NCBI GenBank assembly: GCA_043817485.1
Contig: JBDRGX010000001.1
Span: 1 to 10,817 of the forward strand
Length of the DNA stretch: 10,817 bases
Direction of reading: 5' to 3'
DNA from: JBDRGX01 sp043817485 [NCBI: bacterium]
GTDB taxonomy: Bacteria > JBDRGX01
The notes under the pieces were generated by a model, which was given only the letters and a program-made list of their open reading frames with translations, ran no database searches and was not told the origin of the DNA. The position numbers were made by a program, and so were the translations under genes. Each line of letters begins with the position of its first letter. The stretch's first letter is position 1. This document shows positions 1-5,592 of the stretch, in pieces.

Positions 1-1111
1 TTTGAGTTCGCAATCTATCAAATTGATAAAGCCTCGCAAGGGTGTCTTTTGTGTATGTTCCCCACCATTTAAGGATTGAAAAAAGCGGCTTACAAACCTT
101 ACCGTGCTTTGAACAGTAATAGGTTGTTGTAATTGGTTCAATAAGCGTTGCCAGGTCTGCGTGTGTGGTTGCCCTGCAAGAACGAATGGTTCTACTCAAA
201 ATAATGCTAATGATTTTTTTTGTAGCAAGATTTTTAATCTTTTTGATTTCAGCAAACACAAATTGAATTTCGTCCCTAATATTTTGCGAATACCACTTGT
301 CAAGAAAGGTATCTGTTTTATCCTGTATTAGCTTTATATTGTATTCTTTAACGAGCTTATTGAAAATAGGTAAAAATTCTTTCTCTTTTTCTGCTCCGTA
401 TTTATCTTCGTTTATTCCTCCTCGTTGAAGGTTGTATTTGTAATCGGGAACAGGAAAATATTTGTTGTTGAAGTCATAAAGTGCTTGCAAAAGTTTTTTT
501 TCGAATTCAAGGGTATGAGAATCCACAAGAAATTCCTTGAGTGCCCTTGTTATCCGATTAATTTCGGTTTGAACATCAACAAGATCATATTTTATAACCT
601 TACAATTTCCAATTAGGGCATTAAAGGCAGAGACATCAATCCCGATAGCGTGCATATCAAGTTCACAAGATTGAACCATTGTTGTTCCGCTCCCTGAGAA
701 TGGGTCAAGAACTATATCGCCTTGTTTGAAATAAACCTGTTTCTTGAAATTATCGGTATGGCTATCCAAAAAGTATTCTACAAGTTGTGGGATGAATTTT
801 CCTTTGTATGGGTGAAGCCGATGGACATGTTTGGTGGTTTCCGCTTCTTTGTATTGGTCGAATGGCAAAGACCAGTTTAAGTCCTTGCCAAGTTGATTTT
901 TCCATGAGAGTTCTCTATGTCCATTGTAGAATTTATAGTAGTTGATTAATTCTTGTTTAGAAACTTGTGTTGTTCCATTATCGCCAATTTTCTTTATTCG
1001 TCCATATTGAATAAGGTAAGATATATTAGAGGTTGTAACGGTTTTTCTTAAATATTCTGTAGCCCAAACACTTGCTTCTTTTATAGTGAATAATGTATTT
1101 GTTTCAATCAT
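1..1111 (-). CDS. DNA methyltransferase (N6-adenine/N4-cytosine type) with N-terminal helix-turn-helix, 3' end cut by window edge
   Basis: This minus-strand reading frame starts with ATG at 1111 and stays open for 370 codons to the window edge, so the C-terminus is missing. It would transfer a methyl group from S-adenosylmethionine to an adenine or cytosine amino group in DNA. The SAM-binding motif I is clear: DPFSGSGTT at residues 136-144, followed by GIDVSAFN (157-164), whose Asp is the expected ribose contact. HPYKGKF (100-106) just before motif I is familiar from this methylase family. Residues 8-60 (TIKEASVWATEYL to QVSKQELINYY) look like an excisionase/MerR-type helix-turn-helix. The stretch SRTIRSCRATTHADLATL (306-323) and a Cys pair (C333, C340) also fit. 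The catalytic (D/N/S)PP(Y/F) motif IV is not seen and should lie beyond base 1. AAAGGT sits six bases before the start. Base composition is far less AT-rich than the neighbours, which suggests horizontal transfer. A cognate nuclease could lie off the left edge; that is inference. Confidence 0.88.
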   Translation of the reverse strand, partial: MIETNTLFTIKEASVWATEYLRKTVTTSNISYLIQYGRIKKIGDNGTTQVSKQELINYYKFYNGHRELSWKNQLGKDLNWSLPFDQYKEAETTKHVHRLHPYKGKFIPQLVEYFLDSHTDNFKKQVYFKQGDIVLDPFSGSGTTMVQSCELDMHAIGIDVSAFNALIGNCKVIKYDLVDVQTEINRITRALKEFLVDSHTLEFEKKLLQALYDFNNKYFPVPDYKYNLQRGGINEDKYGAEKEKEFLPIFNKLVKEYNIKLIQDKTDTFLDKWYSQNIRDEIQFVFAEIKKIKNLATKKIISIILSRTIRSCRATTHADLATLIEPITTTYYCSKHGKVCKPLFSILKWWGTYTKDTLARLYQFDRLRTQ

Positions 1112-1198
1112 TATTCTACCTTTGTTTTATAAAACATATTACCATTTTTGTGATTAAAAATGTTATCGTCTATTATGATGTTATTCAAACATCAATTA
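1112..1198. other. spacer with small palindromes between the unknown protein and the methyltransferase
   Basis: This 87-base gap lies between two minus-strand genes. It holds a perfect 12-bp palindrome GTTTTATAAAAC (1124-1135), about 12 bases before the methyltransferase start. It also holds a small hairpin with 7-bp arms TGATGTT (1176-1182) and AACATCA (1188-1194), just after the stop of the 261-residue protein. On the minus strand no T-run follows that hairpin, so it is at best a weak terminator. I see no convincing promoter hexamer pair. Compositional change between the flanking genes falls in this gap. Confidence 0.4.
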
Positions 1199-1984
1199 TT
1201 AATTAATATTTATTGAAATACTGCTCCACCCAGATTTAATTTTATGAGGATAATATTTTTTCCCAAATTCTAATGCTTTTTTATATATTTTGGAAATTTC
1301 GTTTTTTTCCATATTTTTAGGATCATAATAAATATCACTTCCAATATCTTCTATTACATATTTTCTAAATAATTCTTCAAGAGTATCTTGTAAAAGCCCT
1401 TTTATTTCTGTAACTCTTACATCATATCCTTTTTCTCGAAGTTGTTCTTTTAATAACTTATTTACATGTCCAGTACATATTTCAATTCTATATTGTTCAA
1501 AAGAAGCATGAAATTCATCAAGAATTTCTATTGCTAAACTTGCATATTTTTCTAAATAAAGTTTTGTTTGAAAATGTTCTTGAAAATATTCTACTGTTAC
1601 TACTTTTGTTTTAATTTGTTCCCCATCTGAAACACCAACCATTACTCCACATAAAGGAAATCCCCAGCCTGCATCATCAATTTGAAGTACTTTAAGAGAA
1701 GGTGGAATAAAACTTTCGTAATCTTCTTTTACTAAATTTTCCAAGATATGTGTATCAACACATACTATACTATAACCTTGTTTTTTCTGATTATACATAT
1801 ATATTTTAACATTCCATTTAGGAGTAATTCCTTTTTCTTCTATTCCTCTAAAAGAAGCTAATAAACAAGAATTATTTTCATATCTTTTTTCTATAAAACC
1901 TTTTTGTGAAGCACTATAAAGTTTTGTTAGAATAAAATTAGCTTCTTTGTGGAAAAAATTTTTTTTCGTAAAATCTATGTTCAT
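1199..1984 (-). CDS. uncharacterised protein with an RNase HII-like IDDAGWG motif
   Basis: I do not recognise this 261-residue protein with certainty. It has no signal peptide and no membrane segment. The centre holds VLQIDDAGWGFPLCGVMVGV (99-118): a hydrophobic strand ending in two Asp, then Gly-rich sequence and another strand. This resembles the D-E-A-G-R-G strand-turn of ribonuclease HII. Further on, YRIEICTG (165-172) gives a second strand with an acidic residue (E168). An amphipathic stretch (173-210) with D200, E203 and E204 follows. This order (acid, strand, strand, helix, strand with acid, helix with acid) fits an RNase H-like fold, but that is inference from motif shape only. It starts four bases after the etfB stop with no strong Shine-Dalgarno of its own, so it is probably translated together with etfB. 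It stands where etfA would normally be, but it has none of the EtfA FAD-domain motifs. Confidence 0.8.
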   Translation of the reverse strand: MNIDFTKKNFFHKEANFILTKLYSASQKGFIEKRYENNSCLLASFRGIEEKGITPKWNVKIYMYNQKKQGYSIVCVDTHILENLVKEDYESFIPPSLKVLQIDDAGWGFPLCGVMVGVSDGEQIKTKVVTVEYFQEHFQTKLYLEKYASLAIEILDEFHASFEQYRIEICTGHVNKLLKEQLREKGYDVRVTEIKGLLQDTLEELFRKYVIEDIGSDIYYDPKNMEKNEISKIYKKALEFGKKYYPHKIKSGWSSISININ

Positions 1985-1988
1985 AATT

Positions 1989-2771
1989 TTATAACTTCAT
2001 TTCTTTAATTACTTGGCTTAATTTTTCTACAGATTCTTCTAATTCGCCTTTAATAATAATACCTTCAGATTTTATAGCTGGAGTAAAAATTTTTACTACA
2101 CGAGTTGGAGATCCAGAAAGTCCTATTTTTTTTTCATCTATTTCTAAATCTTGTTTTTTCCAATTATGAATAAAACATTGTTTTGATTTTATTTTTCCTT
2201 TTAAAGATGGTAATCTTGGTTCATTTATTTCTTTAACTACTGTAATTAATCCGGGTAAATTTATTTCAATTACTTCATATCCTTCTTCCATCATTCTTTC
2301 TAATTTTATTTTACCATTTTCAATTTTTTCAATTTTTTTAACATAAGCAACAAAAGGAATATTTAATATTTGGGCAATTCCAGGACCTACTTGTGCTGTA
2401 TCTCCATCTATTGCTTGTTTTCCACAAATTATTAAATCAAATTCCTTAATTTTTTTAATTCCACAAGATAAAATATAAGAAGTTGCTAAAGTATCAGAAC
2501 CAGCAAATGCACGATCACTTATAAGAATTGCTTCATCAATTCCAAGAGAAATTGCTTCTCTTAAAGCACTTTCTGCTTGAGGCGGTCCCATACTAATTAC
2601 TGTAATTTTTCCTCCAAATTTTTCTCTAATTCTTATTGCTTCCTCTAAAGCATACATATCAAAAGGATTGATAATACTTTCTACGCCTTCTCTAATTAAA
2701 GTATTAGTTTTTGGATCAATTTTAACTTGTGTAGTTTGTGGAACTTGTTTAATACAAACAATAATATTCAT
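1989..2771 (-). CDS. etfB: electron transfer flavoprotein subunit beta
   Basis: EtfB pairs with EtfA to carry electrons between flavin dehydrogenases such as acyl-CoA dehydrogenases and other redox partners in the cytoplasm. The 260-residue length is normal for the family. Diagnostic stretches are MNIIVCIKQVP at the N-terminus, DRAFAGSDTLATSYIL (86-101), the nucleotide-binding loop CGKQAIDGDTAQVGP (116-130), NEPRLPSLKG (183-192) and GLSGSPTRV (217-225). The CGKQAIDGDTAQVGP loop is like that of EtfB proteins from anaerobes that work with butyryl-CoA dehydrogenase; whether this one takes part in electron bifurcation cannot be told here. The start ATG overlaps the upstream stop (TAATG), and AAGGAG lies five bases before it, inside the glycosyltransferase end. 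The usual partner gene etfA does not follow; an unknown gene takes its place. Confidence 0.96.
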   Translation of the reverse strand: MNIIVCIKQVPQTTQVKIDPKTNTLIREGVESIINPFDMYALEEAIRIREKFGGKITVISMGPPQAESALREAISLGIDEAILISDRAFAGSDTLATSYILSCGIKKIKEFDLIICGKQAIDGDTAQVGPGIAQILNIPFVAYVKKIEKIENGKIKLERMMEEGYEVIEINLPGLITVVKEINEPRLPSLKGKIKSKQCFIHNWKKQDLEIDEKKIGLSGSPTRVVKIFTPAIKSEGIIIKGELEESVEKLSQVIKEMKL

Positions 2772-3695
2772 TAAAACTCCTTTTTGTGAAAAAGGTTAAT
2801 TATTTCATTATCCTTTTTAGGATATTTTTGTCTTTTTTTAATTGCTTTGAAAATTAAAATTAAAGCTTTGAAAAATCCTTTAATATAAATTTTATCGCCT
2901 TTAATAAAATCTTTCATTAATAAAAAAATTAACCAAATAAAATGCTTTATAAGAAATTTTTTATCTAAATTTTTCCAATGAAAAAGAAATAAATTTTTTC
3001 TTTTTATTATTTTATTTTTATAAGCAGAAGTTACTTTATTTGTAGTCCCCATATATTGGTGATAAACAATACTTTCTGGTTCATAAAAAATTTTCCACCC
3101 AGTTTTCCAAGCTCTATAAGAAATATCAAGATCTTCTACATAATAAGGACTATAAATTTCATCAAATCCATTTAATTTCAAAAATTTTTCTTTATGATAA
3201 CAAGTAGATCCTCCACAAGCATAAAAAACTAATTTAGAATTTTTTTTTTCTTGTAAAAATTCAAGCCATCGAAGACAAAGTTCTCCTCTATGATAAACTA
3301 CAGAAGTTATAGATTCATTTTTACAATCATCACCTTTTAAAATTTTTGAAACTACAGCAAAAACATTATCATCTTTAAAATGCTTTAACAAAGGATCAAT
3401 AAAATTTTTATCTACTTTTATATCATTATTTAAACAAATTACATATGGAAATTTACTTTGTTTTATTCCCGTATTACAAGCTTTAATAAATCCTTGATTT
3501 TTTTCAAGTTTTATTATTTTAATTTCTGGGTAATTTTTTTTTTAAAAATTCTATACTATTATCAGAACTTCCATCATCTACAACAATTATTTCGTCTTGA
3601 TTTTTTCTTTGTTTAATGGCTTCTTTAACAGAAGGTAAATATTTTTCTAATAAATTAGATCCATTATAATTAGGAATAATAATACTTACAAACAA
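2771..3695 (-). CDS. family 2 glycosyltransferase, interrupted by a one-base frameshift in an A10 tract
   Basis: Read through the frameshift, this is a 307-residue GT-A fold glycosyltransferase that would transfer a sugar from a nucleotide-sugar donor, probably in cell-surface polysaccharide synthesis. I start it at TTG 3695, which has AGAGG seven bases upstream and begins FVSIIIPNYNG, the classical first strand of GT2 enzymes. VVDDGSSD (38-45) binds the nucleotide and LNND (88-91) is the metal-binding DXD equivalent. After the break come YACGGSTCYHKEKFLKLNGF (158-177) and VEDLDISYRAWKTGW (186-200), the conserved acceptor-side ED motif. Two hydrophobic stretches (about 251-262 and 270-286) may touch the membrane. 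The N-terminal frame stops at 3519; the C-terminal frame is open by itself only from 3391. Removing one A from the ten at 3534-3543 restores a single frame. This may be a sequencing error, a phase-variable or slippage-corrected gene, or a recent pseudogene. It is first in an operon with etfB. Confidence 0.88.
3534..3543 (-). other. A10 homopolymer tract causing the glycosyltransferase frameshift
   Basis: Ten consecutive T on the plus strand read as A10 in the gene. With ten, the upstream frame continues KKKLPRN and stops. With nine, it reads LKKNYPEIKIIKLEKNQGF and joins the downstream GT2 sequence without a break. Runs of this length are known hot spots for polymerase slippage and for indel errors in sequencing. 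Confidence 0.85.
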
Positions 3696-3741
3696 TATTT
3701 AACCTCTTTTTTGAAATTTTTTTTAAAATATATATGGTAAA

Positions 3742-3768
3742 ATAATATTTTTTTTTAATATAAGTCAA
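3742..3768 (-). promoter_or_regulatory. candidate promoter for the glycosyltransferase-etfB operon
   Basis: On the minus strand TTGACT (3768-3763) could be a -35 box and TATTAT (3747-3742) a -10 box. The 15-base spacing is shorter than the usual 17, and the region is so AT-rich that -10-like strings occur by chance. A start near 3735 would give a leader of about 40 bases. Confidence 0.3.
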
Positions 3769-3822
3769 TTTAAAAAATAAAAAAATTGATAATTATTTAA
3801 TAATATTGAAAATAATTGACTT
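3762..3822. repeat. 9-bp inverted repeat containing divergent TTGACT boxes
   Basis: AAGTCAATT (3762-3770) and AATTGACTT (3814-3822) are perfect inverted copies separated by 43 bases. Each contains a TTGACT hexamer pointing away from the other, one toward the glycosyltransferase operon and one toward trpB. The arrangement is directly visible; a role as paired -35 elements or as a shared operator is inferred. Confidence 0.5.
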
Positions 3823-3841
3823 CTTTATATTTTATTATAAA
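3816..3841 (+). promoter_or_regulatory. trpB: candidate promoter for trpB
   Basis: TTGACT (3816-3821) is followed by TATAAA (3836-3841) after 14 bases. The spacing is short and the surroundings are A/T-only, so support is weak. If used, it would give a leader of roughly 190 bases that includes the stem-loop at 3910-3974. A second option is TTGGTA with TAATAT 17 bases later at 4001-4029, which would give an almost leaderless transcript. Confidence 0.25.
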
Positions 3842-3909
3842 TATTTTTAAAAGTAGTTTTTTTATATTTTTTAATACTAAAATTGCATTTAAAATAATTA
3901 CAAGGTGAC

Positions 3910-3974
3910 ATAGAATACAAAATTCAGAATATAGAATAGATGTAGGTTTTTTCATTCTGACTACTGTATTCTAT
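3910..3974 (+). promoter_or_regulatory. long stem-loop in the trpB leader
   Basis: The outer arms ATAGAATACA (3910-3919) and TGTATTCTAT (3965-3974) pair perfectly over 10 bp. After a 4-by-4 internal loop, TCAGAAT (3924-3930) pairs with ATTCTGA (3954-3960) over 7 bp, leaving a 23-base loop. It ends 65 bases before the trpB start. No T-run follows the right arm, so it is not a simple terminator. No T-box consensus or Trp-rich leader peptide is visible. It may be a regulatory leader or a mobile palindromic repeat. Confidence 0.45.
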
Positions 3975-4029
3975 TTAAACAGTGAGCATTTGAATGCGAC
4001 TTGGTATAAAAATAATTATCAAATAATAT

Positions 4030-4036
4030 GGGTGAT
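4030..4036 (+). promoter_or_regulatory. trpB: Shine-Dalgarno that decides the trpB start
   Basis: GGGTGAT matches the GGTGAT part of the anti-Shine-Dalgarno complement and is correctly placed for the ATG at 4040. The upstream in-frame ATG at 4028 overlaps this site and has no ribosome site of its own, so 4040 is the better start. Confidence 0.65.
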
Positions 4037-4039
4037 AAA

Positions 4040-5242
4040 ATGAAGCTTCCAAATAAACATGGATATTTTGGATTTTTTGGTGGAAAATTTGTTCCAGAAA
4101 CATTAATGTTTTCACTTGATGAATTAGAAAAAACATATTTAAAATTAAAAAAAGATCCAGAATTTAAAAAAAATATTGATTGTTATTTTAAAGATTATGC
4201 TGGTCGTCCAACTCCTTTATATTTTGCAAAAAGATTAACTCAAAATTTAAAAGGAGCAAAAATATATTTAAAAAGAGAAGATCTTTGTCATACTGGTGCC
4301 CATAAAATAAATAATACTATAGGGCAAGCTTTATTGGCTTTACATATGGGGAAAAAAAGAATAATTGCTGAAACTGGGGCTGGACAACATGGAGTAGCCA
4401 CAGCTACTGTATGTGCAATGTTAAATTTAAAATGTATTATTTATATGGGTGAAGAAGATATACAAAGACAATCTTTAAATGTTTTTAAAATGCAATTATT
4501 GGGCGCAGAAGTTATTTCTGTAAAAACAGGAACTAAAACTTTAAAAGATGCAATTAATGAAGCAATTAGAGATTGGGTTACAAATATAAAAACAACGCAT
4601 TATATTATTGGTTCAACAGTAGGACCACATCCGTATCCTATGATAGTCAGGGATTTTCAATCAGTAATTGGAAAAGAAGCAAAAAAGCAAATTTTAAAAA
4701 AAGAAGGAAAATTGCCAAATTATTTGATTGCTTGTGTAGGTGGAGGAAGTAATTCTTTAGGATTTTTTCATCCTTTTTATGATCAAAAAGAAGTGAAATT
4801 TATTGGAGTAGAAGCTGGAGGTAAAGGAATAAAAACAGATTACCATTCTGCAACTTTAAATAAAGGAAGTATTGGAATTTTACATGGAAGCAAAAGTTAT
4901 ATTCTTCAAACTAAAGATGGTCAAATATTACCTACACATTCTATTTCTGCTGGATTAGATTATCCAGGTGTAGGTCCAGAACATAGCTTTTATAAAGATT
5001 CAAAAAGAGCAGAATATGTTTCTATACAAGATACAGAAGCTCTTAATGCTTTTCAAATTTTAACAAAACAAGAAGGTATTATTCCCGCATTAGAAAGTAG
5101 TCATGCCATTGCTTATGCTTTAAAATTAGCACCTACTCTTTCTCAAGACAAAATAATTATTGTTAATTTATCTGGTAGAGGCGATAAAGATATAGACATA
5201 GTTCAAAAATATTTTAATATACCAAGTCAAATTCAAAAGTAA
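4040..5242 (+). CDS. trpB: tryptophan synthase beta chain
   Basis: TrpB joins indole and L-serine to L-tryptophan using pyridoxal phosphate in the cytoplasm, normally in an alpha2-beta2 complex with TrpA. Counting from the ATG at 4040 (400 residues, normal for TrpB1), the protein opens [20 protein letters not shown]. The PLP lysine lies in HTGAHKINN (K89). The catalytic Glu is in AETGAGQHG (E111), [10 protein letters not shown] (232-241) is the phosphate-binding glycine loop, and ALESSHA and LSGRGDKD complete the active site. All key residues are present, so the enzyme should be active. The start at 4040 is preferred over the in-frame ATG at 4028 because GGGTGAT is a good ribosome site for it and because 4040 gives the usual N-terminus. 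No trpA, trpC or trpF is next to it. It is the only plus-strand gene and is flanked on both sides by palindrome-rich spacers. Confidence 0.97.
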   Translation: MKLPNKHGYFGFFGGKFVPETLMFSLDELEKTYLKLKKDPEFKKNIDCYFKDYAGRPTPLYFAKRLTQNLKGAKIYLKREDLCHTGAHKINNTIGQALLALHMGKKRIIAETGAGQHGVATATVCAMLNLKCIIYMGEEDIQRQSLNVFKMQLLGAEVISVKTGTKTLKDAINEAIRDWVTNIKTTHYIIGSTVGPHPYPMIVRDFQSVIGKEAKKQILKKEGKLPNYLIACVGGGSNSLGFFHPFYDQKEVKFIGVEAGGKGIKTDYHSATLNKGSIGILHGSKSYILQTKDGQILPTHSISAGLDYPGVGPEHSFYKDSKRAEYVSIQDTEALNAFQILTKQEGIIPALESSHAIAYALKLAPTLSQDKIIIVNLSGRGDKDIDIVQKYFNIPSQIQK

Positions 5243-5425
5243 AATAATTCTCAATTCAAAATCATTTTTATCCCAAAATAAATGTAAATTACAAAGCGTA
5301 AAATAATAGAATTCAGTTTTATATTTTCTATATTTTCATCTTTTCTATTCTTTGGAATTCTGTATTTATAATTTTTTTCTTCCTTCATTTTTAATTCATA
5401 ATTGTTAATTTTTAATTGTATTTCT

Positions 5426-5452
5426 AGATCTCTCCATTCTGTCGAGATGACA
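5426..5452 (-). repeat. candidate interspersed repeat (TGTCATCTCGACAG... type)
   Basis: On the minus strand the segment begins TGTCATCTCGACAGAATGG and ends GAGATCT. Related sequences of the form TGTCAT(T/C)(T/C)CGA...GGAGA(A/T)ATCT are, as far as I recall, frequent intergenic repeats in many unrelated bacterial genomes. Its G+C content stands out from the surroundings. Only one copy is in this window, so repeat status is from memory and not shown here. Confidence 0.4.
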
Positions 5453-5479
5453 ATAGTTCATTTTTACAACATAGACGCG

Positions 5480-5522
5480 AAACTAAAATTATTTCCTCTG
5501 GTGAAGTAAATAATTTTAGTTT
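5480..5522. repeat. 15-bp perfect inverted repeat with 13-base loop
   Basis: AAACTAAAATTATTT (5480-5494) pairs with AAATAATTTTAGTTT (5508-5522) around the loop CCTCTGGTGAAGT. Neither strand has a T-run after the stem, so it is not a standard terminator, although it could help end trpB transcription. It directly abuts the next hairpin. Confidence 0.6.
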
Positions 5523-5525
5523 AAA

Positions 5526-5564
5526 AAAGATAGAATTCAAAATTTTATTCTGAATTCTATCTTT
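5526..5564 (-). terminator. rho-independent terminator of the V/A-ATPase subunit A gene, possibly bidirectional
   Basis: AAAGATAGAATTCA (5526-5539) and TGAATTCTATCTTT (5551-5564) form a perfect 14-bp stem with an 11-base loop, 28 bases past the ATPase stop. On the minus strand the stem ends in a run of six T, as expected for an intrinsic terminator. On the plus strand the tail is less T-rich (AGTATATATTTTT), but it could also stop transcripts from trpB. Confidence 0.7.
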
Positions 5565-5592
5565 AGTATATATTTTTAATTGTAAATTAATT

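Larger units (their letters stand above)
3696..4027. other. divergent intergenic region between the glycosyltransferase operon and trpB
   Basis: These 332 bases hold no credible gene. The part 3696-3900 is almost purely A and T with long homopolymer runs. The part 3901-4027 has somewhat more G and C and contains the stem-loop. It must carry the promoters of both divergent units; only weak candidates are seen and they are listed separately. Confidence 0.6.
5243..5592. other. convergent intergenic region with composite repeats
   Basis: No credible gene is seen in these 350 bases between the trpB stop and the ATPase stop. In order they hold a TAGAATTCAG box (5307-5316), a related GGAATTCTGTATT box (5354-5366), and an A/T stretch with repeated TTTTTAATT units (about 5388-5420). 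A GC-richer candidate interspersed repeat (5426-5452), a 15-bp hairpin (5480-5522) and a 14-bp terminator hairpin (5526-5564) follow. The mixture looks like an accumulation site for repeats in a non-coding convergent gap. Confidence 0.6.

Noticed and set aside
425-616. Plus-strand reading frame of 63 codons
   Set aside because: It lies antisense inside the methyltransferase gene, which has clear motifs across this stretch; the frame has no ribosome site or recognisable features.
1199-1984. Divergent EtfA as identity of the gene after etfB
   Set aside because: It has none of the EtfA C-terminal FAD-binding motifs and is shorter than EtfA.
3932-3945. Three TAG triplets spaced 2-3 bases in the trpB leader, as in TRAP-binding sites
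   Set aside because: TRAP sites need about nine or more triplets, and TRAP is limited mostly to Bacillus relatives; three in AT-rich DNA is chance.
3901-4027. T-box or Trp leader-peptide attenuator before trpB
   Set aside because: No T-box consensus, no run of Trp codons in a short reading frame and no terminator T-tail were found.
4028-4039. Upstream in-frame ATG as start of trpB
   Set aside because: It overlaps the only good ribosome-binding site and would add four residues not usual in TrpB.
5243-5592. CRISPR-like repeats in the trpB-ATPase spacer
   Set aside because: The palindromes differ from one another in sequence and length and are not regularly spaced; no direct repeat-spacer pattern is present.
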